DNA of 64,000 nucleotides from an uncultured Erysipelotrichaceae bacterium (GCA_910588075.1 CAJUOS010000001.1:1-64000), one strand, 5' to 3'; counted from the stretch's first letter, positions 33,663-42,895 are shown. Notes: a model not told the origin generated them from the sequence alone. Made by a program: numbers and translations.

Positions 33663-34844
33663 ATGAGATATAAAAGAGTATTTTTAATTATATTAGATTC
33701 TCTTGGTATTGGAGAAGCACAAGATGCTTACTTATATCATGATGAAGGTGCTAATACATTTGCTCATATATGTGAAAAAATGAAAGAATTACATATACCA
33801 TTTTTAGAAAAATTAGGAATGGGAAATATAGGCCATTTTCAAAATATACAATCTGTTTCACAACAATTAGCATATACGGCCTGTTTACAAGAAGTGTCTA
33901 ATGGTAAAGATACTATGACTGGACATTGGGAAATGATGGGGTTGAAGGTGGAGATACCTTTTCAAACTTTTACTGATACTGGTTTTCCAGAAGAGTTTAT
34001 TCAACTATTTGAAGAAAAGACTGGAAGAAAATGTGTTGGTAATTATGCAGAAAGTGGAACAAAAATTATAGATAAATATGGAGAACATCAAATTCAGACA
34101 GGAGATTGGATTGTTTATACATCTGCAGATTCTGTTTTTCAAATAGCAGCAAATGAAGAAATTATTTCTTTAGAAGAATTATACCATGCTTGTAAAATTG
34201 CTCGAGAAATGACTATGGATGGAAAATGGAAAATTGGCAGAGTCATTGCAAGACCATTTATTGGAAAAAGAAAAGGGGAATTTAAAAGAACATCACATAG
34301 ACATGATTATGCTTTAAAACCATTTCAAAAAACTGTACTAGATTCATTAGAAGAAAATAATTTTGAAGTTATAGGAATTGGAAAAATACCTGATATATTT
34401 GCTAATCAAGGAATAACAAAAAAGATTCATACAATTTCTAATGAAGATGGCATGAATAAAATAATACAATTAACTTCACAAGATTTTAAAGGCTTAGCTT
34501 TTTTAAATTTGGTTGATTTTGATGCCATTTATGGACATCGTAGAAATCCTGAGGGATATGGAAAAGCTATTGAAAGCTTTGATAAATACTTAGAAAAATT
34601 AGTGAAAAAGCTAAATGATGATGATTTACTTATTATAAGTGCAGATCATGGTAATGATCCTACATATAAAGGGACTGATCATACAAGAGAAAATGTTCCA
34701 CTTATTATTTATAATCATTCTTTTCAAGAAACAAAAGATTTGGGTTTATTGGAAAGTTATGCTATAATTGGAGCTACAATAGCTGATAATTTTAATGTCA
34801 AAAATCCTGGTATTGGACAATCATTATTAAATCTATTGAAATAA
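33663..34844 (+). CDS. deoB: Phosphopentomutase
   Basis: DeoB interconverts ribose (or deoxyribose) 1- and 5-phosphates in nucleoside salvage. The 393-residue protein of the alkaline-phosphatase superfamily has metal ligands in LDSLGIGEAQDA, the phospho-Thr region NGKDTMTGHWEMMG, and C-terminal SADHGNDPTYKGTDHTRE. Only 2 bases separate it from xerD; the pair is as in B. subtilis (ripX-drm), although no pupG follows. Confidence 0.95.
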   Translation: MRYKRVFLIILDSLGIGEAQDAYLYHDEGANTFAHICEKMKELHIPFLEKLGMGNIGHFQNIQSVSQQLAYTACLQEVSNGKDTMTGHWEMMGLKVEIPFQTFTDTGFPEEFIQLFEEKTGRKCVGNYAESGTKIIDKYGEHQIQTGDWIVYTSADSVFQIAANEEIISLEELYHACKIAREMTMDGKWKIGRVIARPFIGKRKGEFKRTSHRHDYALKPFQKTVLDSLEENNFEVIGIGKIPDIFANQGITKKIHTISNEDGMNKIIQLTSQDFKGLAFLNLVDFDAIYGHRRNPEGYGKAIESFDKYLEKLVKKLNDDDLLIISADHGNDPTYKGTDHTRENVPLIIYNHSFQETKDLGLLESYAIIGATIADNFNVKNPGIGQSLLNLLK

Positions 34845-34866
34845 AGAAAAGGAATTTTGAAGTCGT

Positions 34867-35139
34867 ATGGAAGAAAATCAAATAAGAAAAGTCATTATTA
34901 TGTCTTTAGCTGGACTATTAATAGGTAGTTTATTATTTATATTTGGAATATCAATCCAAGATAGTATCTTACCTTTAATAGTTAACTATGTGTTTGCTAT
35001 GGCATTATATTTAAGTTCATTTTTAGCAGTTTATAATCATTATAAAAAACAAAAACAAATTATATTTTTATATATTATGGTTCTTTCATTTGTTTTCATA
35101 ATAATTATTACAATTGCAATGATAACTAATTTACTATAA
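34867..35139 (+). CDS. Small membrane protein of unknown function
   Basis: I do not recognise this 90-residue protein. Three hydrophobic segments are evident (about residues 8-28, 33-54 and 65-88), with a basic loop YNHYKKQKQ between the second and third. It lies 22 bases after deoB with only a weak AAAGGAA site far upstream, so coupling with deoB or weak expression is expected. Start ATG 34867 is the only good candidate. Confidence 0.6.
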   Translation: MEENQIRKVIIMSLAGLLIGSLLFIFGISIQDSILPLIVNYVFAMALYLSSFLAVYNHYKKQKQIIFLYIMVLSFVFIIIITIAMITNLL

Positions 35140-35150
35140 TAATGATTTTA

Positions 35151-35159
35151 TGATATAAT
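35151..35159 (+). promoter_or_regulatory. Extended -10 promoter of the lipoprotein gene
   Basis: TGA followed by TATAAT (35154-35159), 34 bases before the start codon. Confidence 0.5.
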
Positions 35160-35193
35160 AGTCATAATTTGTAAAATTAATGGAGGAAAAAGA

Positions 35194-35685
35194 ATGAAGG
35201 AATTGAAAATAAACAGAAAAGTAAAAGTCATAGCTATTTTATGTTTGGTTTTATTTTTAACAGCATGTAATTTAAACGAACGTAGTAGTTATTCATTTTC
35301 TTTAGAAAATGGTGATGTCATTAATATTGTATTTAAGAGTAAAAATGGTTATACTATTAATCAAAAAAATGGAAGTTTTGTCATATCAAAAGATAATAAG
35401 ACAATTTCTCAAGGTATATTTTTAACAGATAAACTTTATGAAGAATATAAAAATATTATTAATGAAAATAAAAATAAAGAAATTCTAAATAAGAAAACTG
35501 GTAAAAAAGATAACAATGATTATATTTATTATGAAGTTCAAGGAAAAAATGGAACAGAATATAATTATATTGTTAAAGTTTTTTCTGCAGATTCAGCTGT
35601 AATGATTGGTTGTTTAACTAACAAAAAAGAAGCTCAAGAAGTCTTTGAACAACTCATTATTAAATATGATCTTAATAATCTTTAA
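35194..35685 (+). CDS. Lipoprotein of unknown function
   Basis: A 163-residue protein with a lipoprotein signal peptide: basic start MKELKINRKVK, hydrophobic core AILCLVLFL and lipobox LTAC (Cys25 or so). The mature part begins NLNERSSYSF and has alternating short beta-strand-like pieces and Lys/Asn-rich turns, without a motif I know. GGAGG lies 8 to 9 bases before ATG. It has its own -10 element and no partner gene, and ends before a 230-base non-coding region. Confidence 0.7.
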   Translation: MKELKINRKVKVIAILCLVLFLTACNLNERSSYSFSLENGDVINIVFKSKNGYTINQKNGSFVISKDNKTISQGIFLTDKLYEEYKNIINENKNKEILNKKTGKKDNNDYIYYEVQGKNGTEYNYIVKVFSADSAVMIGCLTNKKEAQEVFEQLIIKYDLNNL

Positions 35686-35765
35686 AGTGCACATCATCAT
35701 ATTCACATAATATACATTATGCGAAGTTTAATATTATAAATAAATATGATATTGAATTTATAATA

Positions 35766-35889
35766 GTGGGATTTAAAAATGTAAGATTTAATGTAAGGTT
35801 TGATTCTAAATTTGTTTTAAGGAGTTAAACCTTTTAATTTTACATAATTGATATCATTACTTAACTTTTTATTCCCACTCCTGTTTTTT
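35766..35889 (+). ncRNA. Candidate structured small RNA
   Basis: A TATAAT at 35759-35764 lies directly before a segment with nested inverted repeats. AGTGGGA (35765-35771) with TCCCACT (35873-35879) extends imperfectly inward through the neighbouring 15 to 18 bases; inside, ATGTAAGGTTT (35791-35801) pairs with AAACCTT (35827-35833) and TTACAT (35840-35845). CCTG then T6 (35884-35889) follows. There is no ORF. It may be a small RNA or a degenerate terminator region. The remaining bases at 35686-35758 and 35890-35916 show nothing. Confidence 0.4.
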
Positions 35890-35916
35890 GTTCAGTTCAC
35901 TATACTTCTCTTTTTA

Positions 35917-37335
35917 TTATTTTTCATCTTTATTTGCTTTATCAAATGAATCATAGAGTTTAGTAACATATTTTCCATTAAAACACGATAAACATAAATC
36001 ACAGTTATGATTACTATTATTAAAATAAATAGATTTCTTTAAACCATTTTCACTTATAAACGCTAATGAATCAGCTTCTATGTATTCACATAATGCTTTC
36101 TCATTCATCTTATTGGAAATAAGTTCTTCAAGTGTAGAAGTATCAACGCCATAAAAACATGGAAATTGTATTGCTGGTGAAGCAATACGAACATGAACTT
36201 CAGTTGCCCCTGCTTTTTTAAGATGACGAACAATTCTTTTTGATGTTGTTCCTCTAACAATAGAATCATCAATCATAATAACACGTTTACCTTTCACAAT
36301 TGATGATACAGCAGATAATTTCATCTTTACTCCCTGCTCTCTTATTTCTTGAGTAGGTTGTATAAATGTTCGACCAACATATTTATTTTTAACAAGCCCC
36401 ATTTCATAAGGAATACCAGAAGCTTCTGCATAACCTATAGCAGCCGAAATAGATGAATCAGGTACCCTTATAACAACATCTGCATCTATAGCAGATTCAT
36501 AAAATAATTGTTTTCCAGCCAATTTACGTGTTGTATGTACATTGATTTCATTAATATTGCTATCAGGTCTAGAAAAATAAATATATTCCATTGCACACAT
36601 CTTATTAACTATAGGTTGATTTGTATATTTTTTTGAAATTAATTGTCCATCTTTGACTCTAACAATTTCTCCAGCTTCTACATCTCTTAAAAAAGTTGCA
36701 CCAACAATATCTAAAGCGCATGTTTCTGAAGCGAATACATATGCCCCATTAGCTAAAATACCAATTGATAATGGTCTTAGACCATATTTATCTCTAACAG
36801 CATATAGCCGATCTTCTATAAGTATTAAAAAAGCAAAAGCACCATCTAACTTCTCTAATGCTTTACAAATACGCTCAATCATATGTCCTTCTTGTCTTTT
36901 GATAAGATGTCCTAATACTTCTGTATCAGATGTAGAAGAAAAAATACTTCCTTTCTCTTCTAGTTCTTTTTTTAGTACATTAGCATTGACAAGGTTTCCA
37001 TTGTGACAAATTCCCATTGAGCCACTTATTGTTTTAAATAAAAATGGTTGAACATTTGATATTCCTCCACCTCCTGCAGTAGAATATCTAACATGACCTA
37101 TAGCTGCATCACCTTTTAATTGATTAATTTTTTGAGAATCAAAAACTTCAGTTACAAGTCCTTCTCCTTTGTGAATCATTAATTTTTGATTGTTTTTCAC
37201 ACAAATTCCAACTGCTTCTTGACCCCTATGTTGCAAACTATGTAAACCATAATAACAAATATTTGATGCATTTCTATGTCCAATAACACCAAAAACTCCA
37301 CATTCTTCATGTAAACCTTCTTGATTTTTTATCAT
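35917..37335 (-). CDS. purF: Amidophosphoribosyltransferase
   Basis: PurF makes phosphoribosylamine from PRPP and glutamine, the first committed step in purine synthesis. The 472-residue protein is of the Bacillus type: an 11-residue propeptide before the nucleophile Cys12 (EECGVFG), a glutamine amidotransferase domain (HVRYST, NGNLVN), and a PRTase domain with VIMIDDSIVRGTT. Cysteines in NKMCAMEY, FPCFYGV and the C-terminal CDLCLSCF suggest the structural 4Fe-4S cluster. It is alone here, without other pur genes. AGAGAGGG precedes ATG. Confidence 0.95.
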   Translation of the reverse strand: MIKNQEGLHEECGVFGVIGHRNASNICYYGLHSLQHRGQEAVGICVKNNQKLMIHKGEGLVTEVFDSQKINQLKGDAAIGHVRYSTAGGGGISNVQPFLFKTISGSMGICHNGNLVNANVLKKELEEKGSIFSSTSDTEVLGHLIKRQEGHMIERICKALEKLDGAFAFLILIEDRLYAVRDKYGLRPLSIGILANGAYVFASETCALDIVGATFLRDVEAGEIVRVKDGQLISKKYTNQPIVNKMCAMEYIYFSRPDSNINEINVHTTRKLAGKQLFYESAIDADVVIRVPDSSISAAIGYAEASGIPYEMGLVKNKYVGRTFIQPTQEIREQGVKMKLSAVSSIVKGKRVIMIDDSIVRGTTSKRIVRHLKKAGATEVHVRIASPAIQFPCFYGVDTSTLEELISNKMNEKALCEYIEADSLAFISENGLKKSIYFNNSNHNCDLCLSCFNGKYVTKLYDSFDKANKDEK

Positions 37336-37378
37336 AATGTGCCCTCTCTTTTTAATAATAAATTATCAGTACTATTAA

Positions 37379-37407
37379 AATTTATCAAAAAATATTATAG
37401 AAGTCAA
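37379..37407 (-). promoter_or_regulatory. Possible SigA promoter of purF
   Basis: On the minus strand TTGACT (37407-37402), 17-base spacer, TAAATT (37384-37379). No purine riboswitch or PurR-box-like palindrome is evident in the short leader. Confidence 0.45.
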
Positions 37408-37422
37408 TAAAATAATATTATT

Positions 37423-39126
37423 TTAATATATTTCATTTACAAATTTATTATCATTTATTTCGTCTTTTTCTAAAGAAAGACACATCATCGCTGTTATTTT
37501 CTTTTTTTCTCCAGGAATATTTGCTTTCAAATCACACTCAACAAAAATACTTTTCTTAAATGAGTAAAAATAATTTAATAAATGTAATATAGCTTCATTA
37601 TTAAGATAGATAAATTCAGAAATATAAACAGAGTTCTCGTCTTCATGATAAACCATATATCCATAGTTTTGAATAATTACTATTCTATCATCAAAAGCAT
37701 GACATCTTTTTATAAATTGCTCCCAATAATCATTATCTCTTATTCTATATTCATCAAAATTTTTTACAAAAATTTGATAATAATCTTTTAAAAGATTGGA
37801 ATTACTAGAAATAGATAAACGTTCTTTATAGAGAATATTATTATCAATTTCAATCTTTTGATGCAAATGCGAAACGTCAAAACCAAATTTATAATAAATT
37901 TTTGGATTATATGCTTGTAAATATATTCTTTTATCATGATATAGTGTTAATATATGATTCAACAATTTTTTCATAACCCCTTGCCCTTGATATAATGGAT
38001 GAGTACAAACTCCTAAAATGAAATAACATTGTTGATTTTGATTTTGTAAATGAATAATCATAGGAACAATTTGAAGAACACTTATTATTTTATTTTTCTG
38101 TTTTAAAACATATGTATTCTCTTTATGATAAAGATTATTAAAATAATAATTTGTTGATTTTTCTGTTTCATCTTGAAAACAAATTTTCCACAAATCAATG
38201 ATTTGCTGTTTTTCTTCATCAGAGGGTTGCTGAATCATAAAAGATTTTTCTGTAATTTTATACTTATGAATCATTTTAATAGGATGTAAAGACTGTTTTG
38301 ACTTTTTAAGATTTTCTAATCCCATATCTTCTTCCCTATTTATATAAAGTTCATTAGGGAAATGATGATCTAACATTTCTTTTAAAATAGCAGGATATAA
38401 GCCTCTAATATTTTTGTTAGCTTTTTCAACATGAATTTGAATTGTTTGATGCTTTAATTGAGATGCAATAATAAATGCTTCCATAACATCATCAATAAAA
38501 ATACCCCCTACTTTAAAATTCAGAAGTTTTTTTGAAGATAACAAATACATAATTCCAAAGATTTCACTTGTCATAGATTCACTTAAATCATCTTTATTTG
38601 TTTCCCATTTATTTAAACAATTTAAAATAATATCAAAATCTTCTTTTGTATCTAAATCTCGATAAATATATTGAGGATAATTTTTTAAAAAAGCATTATA
38701 ATGATTTCGTCTTTTTTGCATTTTTTTACCAGATAATGTTTGTAACATTTTTTTGTCATATATATAATCATCATTAGAAGGTGTTCTCTGAAATAATAAT
38801 GTATCTTTATATGCATCTTTTATTTCTGTTACAAAATCTTCTATAGCACAATCTATTATGAAATCAAAATGATGTTCATAACTGTATTGTCTCATATATT
38901 CAATAGCCTCTATATAATACTCTTTTGAAGTAAAAGGCATTGCCCAAAAATATGTTCCTTTATAATTATGTAACATAATCATATAATATTCATGAATTTC
39001 ATATTCTATATGGTATTCATGATTCCACATCATCATAGTAACAAAATTTGAATTATATCCTTCATAATTGGCTAAATCTAAATAAGGCTTAATAATTTGA
39101 TAGTCTTCTAGTTTTAATTTTTTCAT
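37423..39126 (-). CDS. DUF2156 (LPG synthase C-terminal-like) and GNAT acetyltransferase fusion
   Basis: The 567-residue protein has two halves. Residues about 1-290 resemble DUF2156, the aminoacyl-transferase-like domain of phosphatidylglycerol lysyltransferases (QKRRNHYNAFLKNYPQY, INREEDMGLENLKKSK). Residues about 300-450 are a GNAT acetyltransferase with acetyl-CoA loop VCTHPLYQGQGVMKKLL and YYKFGF; the last 100 residues may be a sterol-carrier-like or second GNAT-like fold, as in Eis proteins. The substrate is unknown. It overlaps the ATPase upstream by 4 bases, which suggests a joint role. Confidence 0.75.
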   Translation of the reverse strand: MKKLKLEDYQIIKPYLDLANYEGYNSNFVTMMMWNHEYHIEYEIHEYYMIMLHNYKGTYFWAMPFTSKEYYIEAIEYMRQYSYEHHFDFIIDCAIEDFVTEIKDAYKDTLLFQRTPSNDDYIYDKKMLQTLSGKKMQKRRNHYNAFLKNYPQYIYRDLDTKEDFDIILNCLNKWETNKDDLSESMTSEIFGIMYLLSSKKLLNFKVGGIFIDDVMEAFIIASQLKHQTIQIHVEKANKNIRGLYPAILKEMLDHHFPNELYINREEDMGLENLKKSKQSLHPIKMIHKYKITEKSFMIQQPSDEEKQQIIDLWKICFQDETEKSTNYYFNNLYHKENTYVLKQKNKIISVLQIVPMIIHLQNQNQQCYFILGVCTHPLYQGQGVMKKLLNHILTLYHDKRIYLQAYNPKIYYKFGFDVSHLHQKIEIDNNILYKERLSISSNSNLLKDYYQIFVKNFDEYRIRDNDYWEQFIKRCHAFDDRIVIIQNYGYMVYHEDENSVYISEFIYLNNEAILHLLNYFYSFKKSIFVECDLKANIPGEKKKITAMMCLSLEKDEINDNKFVNEIY

Positions 39127-40349
39127 TTCTTATTTCCGAGCAACATATGAATAAATTGTTTTGCTGTACGCCCAGAAAAACCTCCATTTCTTATTTCCCA
39201 TTGCAAAGCTAATTCATGTAATTTTTCTTTATCCATATGAATATCATAAGTTTTTGATAAACCATCAACAATATCTAAATAATGTTGTTTATCTGGATGA
39301 ATATACATAATTTGTACTCCAAATCTAGAAACTAAAGATAATTTTTCTTGTTTTGCATCATTATTATTAATTTCTTGATCATGATTTCTATCATTCCATG
39401 TTTCTTTAATAAGATGTCTACGATTACTTGTAGCATAAATTAATATATTATCAGGTTTCTTTTCTAATCCACCTTCTATTACTGCTTTTAAGTATTTATA
39501 TTCAATTTCAAAATCTTCAAAAGATAAATCATCCATAAAAATAACAAATTTATAATTTCTATTCTGTAATTCATTAATAATTTGTGGTAGATAAATAAAT
39601 TGATGCTTATAAACTTCTACCATACGTAGTCCATCTTTATAATACTCATTTAAAAGTGCTTTAATACTGCTTGACTTTCCAGTACCACTATCACCATAAA
39701 GCAAGACATTATTTGCTTTTTTTCCTTGAATAAATGCTTCTGTATTGTTTTTTAATCTTTCTTTTTGTTTTTCATAACCAATCAGTTGATCTAATGTATT
39801 ATTACCAATATGATCGATAGATATAATATTTCCTTCATAAAAACGAAATGCTTTGTTTAATCCATACTTCCCTACACCGTATTGAGTATAGTGTTGCAAT
39901 AATATTTCATAAAATTCTTCAACAGTTTGAGTATTTGATAATTGTTCTTGTAAATTTAATAAAAGTTCATAAATCTCTTTATTAATAATAGGTTTTGTAT
40001 ATGGAAAATTAAAAAAGATATCTTTATAAAGTGAATATAAATAAGAAAAATCATAATGAAATAATGAAAATATTATTTTTAAATCACTCATAATAATTTT
40101 TTTTAAAGATGGAGTAATATGTTTTTTTCTTTCTAAAGATAAAGTAAAAACATTTTCATGATGAACAAGTAAATAAGTTATTAAACTTTGAAATAAATGA
40201 CCATGTAAATCATACTTTTCAGCCAATGATATCATACATGAAATAAATTCTTCTTGATTATCATTTTTATCAATACAAAAAGATAAACATTTTAGAATAT
40301 TTTCATCATTTGTAAGTTCTCTATATACAACAAGTTGCTCTAATTTCAT
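39123..40349 (-). CDS. DUF815 AAA-type ATPase
   Basis: A 408-residue ATP-binding protein of the DUF815 group. Walker A reads YGDSGTGKSSS, Walker B VIFMDDLSFE; a sensor-like ATSNRRHLI follows, and GGFSGRTAKQFIHML closes the C-terminus. The N-terminal 170 residues are an unknown helical part. DUF815 members are predicted AAA ATPases with no settled function. Overlap of 4 bases with the DUF2156-GNAT gene indicates translational coupling. A terminator separates it from the upstream UPF0210 gene. Confidence 0.8.
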   Translation of the reverse strand: MKLEQLVVYRELTNDENILKCLSFCIDKNDNQEEFISCMISLAEKYDLHGHLFQSLITYLLVHHENVFTLSLERKKHITPSLKKIIMSDLKIIFSLFHYDFSYLYSLYKDIFFNFPYTKPIINKEIYELLLNLQEQLSNTQTVEEFYEILLQHYTQYGVGKYGLNKAFRFYEGNIISIDHIGNNTLDQLIGYEKQKERLKNNTEAFIQGKKANNVLLYGDSGTGKSSSIKALLNEYYKDGLRMVEVYKHQFIYLPQIINELQNRNYKFVIFMDDLSFEDFEIEYKYLKAVIEGGLEKKPDNILIYATSNRRHLIKETWNDRNHDQEINNNDAKQEKLSLVSRFGVQIMYIHPDKQHYLDIVDGLSKTYDIHMDKEKLHELALQWEIRNGGFSGRTAKQFIHMLLGNKK

Positions 40350-40368
40350 TATAAAACCTTCTTTCTTT

Positions 40369-40394
40369 AAAAAAGAGACGATATTGAATCGTCC
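40369..40394 (-). terminator. Terminator after the UPF0210 gene
   Basis: On the minus strand GACGAT-TCAAT-ATCGTC is followed by TCTTTTTT, just past the stop codon of the UPF0210 gene. Confidence 0.75.
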
Positions 40395-41758
40395 TAATTT
40401 TTAAAACTATGTATAGGTGCAGGAATACGTCCTCCACGGTCAATAAATTCATCACATGAAAATTGATTAACAGGCATAATTGGTGCATATCCTAACAAAC
40501 CACCAAATTCTACTGTTTCACCAACATCTTTTCCAATAACAGGAATAATACGGACAGCTGTTGTTTTTTGATTAATCATACCGATTGCCATTTCATCAGC
40601 AATAATTCCAGATATTGTTTTTGCAGATGTTTTTCCAGGAATAGCAATCATATCTAATCCAACTGAACATACACAAGTCATTGCTTCTAATTTTTCTAAA
40701 GTCAACGCTCCTACTTCTACTGCATCAATCATTCCTTGATCTTCACTAACAGGAATAAATGCTCCAGATAACCCTCCTACATATGAAGAAGCCATCACTC
40801 CACCTTTTTTTACTTGATCATTTAATATAGCAAGAGCAGCAGTTGTTCCAGGAGCTCCTACTCTTTCTAAGCCCATTTCTTGTAAACAATCAGCAATACT
40901 ATCTCCAACAGCAGGTGTAGGTGCAAGTGATAAATCAATAATACCAAAAGGAATATTAAGAGCAGCCGAAGCTTCTCTTGCTACTAATTGTCCAACACGA
41001 GTAATTTTGAATGCTGTTTTTTTAATTATCTCACATAATTCACCAAAATCTTTTCCTTTAGCACTTTTAATTGCATTACGCACAACACCAGGTCCACTTA
41101 CTCCTACATTAATAATAGCATCAGCTTCACTCACACCATGAAAAGCCCCAGCCATAAATGGATTATCATCAGGTGCGTTACAAAAAACAACAAATTTAGC
41201 ACAACCAATTGAATCATTATCTTTTGTCAATTCAGCTGTTTCCTTAACAATTTGACCAACAAGTTGTACAGCATCCATATTAATTCCTGTTTTTGTTGAA
41301 CCAACATTAACTGAACTACATACTAATTGAGTTTCTTTCAATGCTTGTGGTATAGATTCAATTAATAATCTTTCTGCTTTTGTCATTCCTTTTGAAACAA
41401 TAGCAGAATAACCACCAATAAAATTAACTCCTAATTCTTTTGCACAACAATCTAAAGTTTTAGCAATTTTAACAAAATCTTCCTTACTTTGGCAAGCTGT
41501 TGCTCCAACAAATGCAATTGGAGTTACTGAAATTCTTTTATTAACAATAGGTATTCCATATTTCTTTTCAATACTTTCTCCAGTTTCTACCAAATTTTTA
41601 GCAACTGTTGTTATTTTTTTATAAATATTTTCACATAGAACTTCTATATTTGTATCAATACAATCTAACAATCCAATTCCAATTGTTATTGTACGTACAT
41701 CTAAATTTTCTTGTTCTATCATTTTATTTGTCTCTGCAACTTCAAATAAATTAATCAT
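40394..41758 (-). CDS. UPF0210 (PFL family, DUF711) protein
   Basis: A 454-residue protein of the DUF711/UPF0210 family, structurally related to pyruvate formate-lyase-like folds but of no proven activity. The N-terminus ([19 protein letters not shown]), [25 protein letters not shown] and the ending [14 protein letters not shown] match the family closely. It is nearly always found beside an ACT-domain gene of UPF0237, as here (11-base gap), so the two probably act as regulator and effector. Confidence 0.88.
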   Translation of the reverse strand: MINLFEVAETNKMIEQENLDVRTITIGIGLLDCIDTNIEVLCENIYKKITTVAKNLVETGESIEKKYGIPIVNKRISVTPIAFVGATACQSKEDFVKIAKTLDCCAKELGVNFIGGYSAIVSKGMTKAERLLIESIPQALKETQLVCSSVNVGSTKTGINMDAVQLVGQIVKETAELTKDNDSIGCAKFVVFCNAPDDNPFMAGAFHGVSEADAIINVGVSGPGVVRNAIKSAKGKDFGELCEIIKKTAFKITRVGQLVAREASAALNIPFGIIDLSLAPTPAVGDSIADCLQEMGLERVGAPGTTAALAILNDQVKKGGVMASSYVGGLSGAFIPVSEDQGMIDAVEVGALTLEKLEAMTCVCSVGLDMIAIPGKTSAKTISGIIADEMAIGMINQKTTAVRIIPVIGKDVGETVEFGGLLGYAPIMPVNQFSCDEFIDRGGRIPAPIHSFKN

Positions 41759-41769
41759 GCTTTTCCTCC

Positions 41770-42042
41770 CTAAATTCTATGCATTTTATTAAAAATATCT
41801 TCATGTTGTAATTTAATATTCACTCCAATATTTTCACCTAAATGTTCTAATTCATCAGAAATAGTTGCAAAATCATGAATTGTATCATTTATATTAACAA
41901 TCATCATCATATTAAAATATCCTTGTAAAATTGTTTGAGAAATATCAAGAATGTTGATTTGATTATCAGCTAAAAATGTACACACTTTTGCGATAATACC
42001 AACTTGATCCTTTCCTACAACTGTAATAATTGCTTTTTTCAT
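41770..42042 (-). CDS. ACT-domain protein (UPF0237)
   Basis: A 90-residue ACT-domain protein: [20 protein letters not shown] at the start followed by [20 protein letters not shown], the classic beta-alpha-beta-beta-alpha-beta ligand-binding fold that senses small molecules, often amino acids. A longer reading to 42105 adds 21 residues but the AAAAGGAGGA ribosome binding site fixes ATG 42042. It precedes the UPF0210 gene, its usual partner. The ligand is not known. Confidence 0.88.
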   Translation of the reverse strand: MKKAIITVVGKDQVGIIAKVCTFLADNQINILDISQTILQGYFNMMMIVNINDTIHDFATISDELEHLGENIGVNIKLQHEDIFNKMHRI

Positions 42043-42091
42043 AGGTCTTCCTCCTTTTAAATTAGAGATATTATAACATAATAAACATAAA

Positions 42092-42117
42092 TAAAAAAGA
42101 GGCATTAAAGCCTCTTT
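42092..42117 (-). terminator. Terminator after the second PTS IIB gene
   Basis: AAAGAGGC / GCCTCTTT with a 6-base loop and T6 on the minus strand, just past the stop of the 42122-42436 gene. Confidence 0.85.
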
Positions 42118-42121
42118 AGCA

Positions 42122-42436
42122 TTATTTCTTCATTAAATTTAAAGCAAATTCATAAACTGCTTTACCATTCATCATTCCATAGTCTTTCATGTTAATAACA
42201 TCAATTGGTAAATCTAATCCAGCATCAGCAACTAATTTTTCAATTTGAGCTTTTTGGAATCTTACTTGTGGTCCAAGTAATACACAATCTACTTCATGTA
42301 ATTTCTTTTCACCATCTGAAATAGGTAAAGCAAAAATTTTTATTTCATCCCCAACTTCTTTAGCTGCAGCTTCCATTTTTGTTACTAATAAGCTAGTAGA
42401 CATTCCAGCAGCACATACTAACATAATTTTTTTCAT
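42122..42436 (-). CDS. PTS lactose/cellobiose-family EIIB protein, copy 2
   Basis: A 104-residue EIIB of the PTS lactose/N,N'-diacetylchitobiose/cellobiose family, which carries phosphate on Cys and hands it to the sugar bound by EIIC. Start MKKIMLVCAAGMSTSLL has the phosphorylated Cys8. It is about 60 percent identical by eye to the copy at 42516-42830. Neither an EIIA nor EIIC gene is nearby, so it must work with a distant permease or in regulation. It ends before a strong terminator. Confidence 0.88.
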   Translation of the reverse strand: MKKIMLVCAAGMSTSLLVTKMEAAAKEVGDEIKIFALPISDGEKKLHEVDCVLLGPQVRFQKAQIEKLVADAGLDLPIDVINMKDYGMMNGKAVYEFALNLMKK

Positions 42437-42469
42437 TGTATTTCTCTCCTTATTTAAATAATATCAGAA

Positions 42470-42500
42470 AAAAAGACTATAAACTCAATTATAAATCTTT
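42470..42500 (-). terminator. Weak terminator between the two PTS IIB genes
   Basis: On the minus strand an imperfect AT-rich hairpin (AAAGATTTATAA / TTTATAGTCTTT) is followed by T-run. It may reduce read-through from the first EIIB gene into the second. Confidence 0.4.
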
Positions 42501-42515
42501 TTTTACTTTCTATAA

Positions 42516-42830
42516 TTATCCTAATAATTTCATTGCTGTTTCAAATACAGCTTTTCCATTCATTGTTCCATAATCTCTCATATCAATGACATCAACAGGG
42601 ATTGCTCCTGCTTTTCTTCCAGCAGCCATTTTTTCGATAGCAGCTTTTTGGAATCTTACTTGTGGCCCAAGTAAAATGCAATCTACTTCCTCTAATACTC
42701 TTGGTGCATCAGAGAATGGTAATGCAAAGATTTTACATTCAACACCAGCATCTTTAGCTGCAGCTTCCATTTTTGTTACTAATAAACTAGTAGACATTCC
42801 TGCAGAACATACTAATAAAATAGTTTTCAT
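42516..42830 (-). CDS. PTS lactose/cellobiose-family EIIB protein, copy 1
   Basis: A 104-residue EIIB with MKTILLVCSAGMSTSLLVTK (Cys8 is the phosphorylation site) and the conserved LLGPQVRFQKA and DYGTMNGKAV. It is the upstream member of a tandem pair with the 42122-42436 gene. ATG 42830 lies 9 bases from AAAGGAG; another ATG at 42836 is too near. A promoter with an inverted repeat lies upstream. EIIB alone cannot transport, so the matching EIIC/EIIA must be elsewhere. Confidence 0.88.
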   Translation of the reverse strand: MKTILLVCSAGMSTSLLVTKMEAAAKDAGVECKIFALPFSDAPRVLEEVDCILLGPQVRFQKAAIEKMAAGRKAGAIPVDVIDMRDYGTMNGKAVFETAMKLLG

Positions 42831-42866
42831 ATTCATTTACTCCTTTTCTAGTTATTTTCTATTTAT

Positions 42867-42895
42867 ATTTTAACAATTTTTAAAGAAATTGTAAA
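42867..42895 (-). promoter_or_regulatory. SigA promoter of the PTS IIB pair, with palindrome
   Basis: Minus strand: TTTACA (42895-42890), 17-base spacer, TAAAAT (42872-42867) with an upstream TG. ACAATTT (42873-42879) and AAATTGT (42886-42892) are inverted repeats that fill the spacer and part of the -35, a likely repressor or activator site. Confidence 0.6.

Noticed and set aside
35917-37422. Purine riboswitch or PurBox ahead of purF
   Set aside because: Only about 45 leader bases exist between the likely start site and the ATG; no conserved riboswitch core was seen.
42041-42105. Longer reading of the ACT-domain gene
   Set aside because: AAAAGGAGGA lies inside the extension, directly ahead of ATG 42042, and the extra residues are not family-like.
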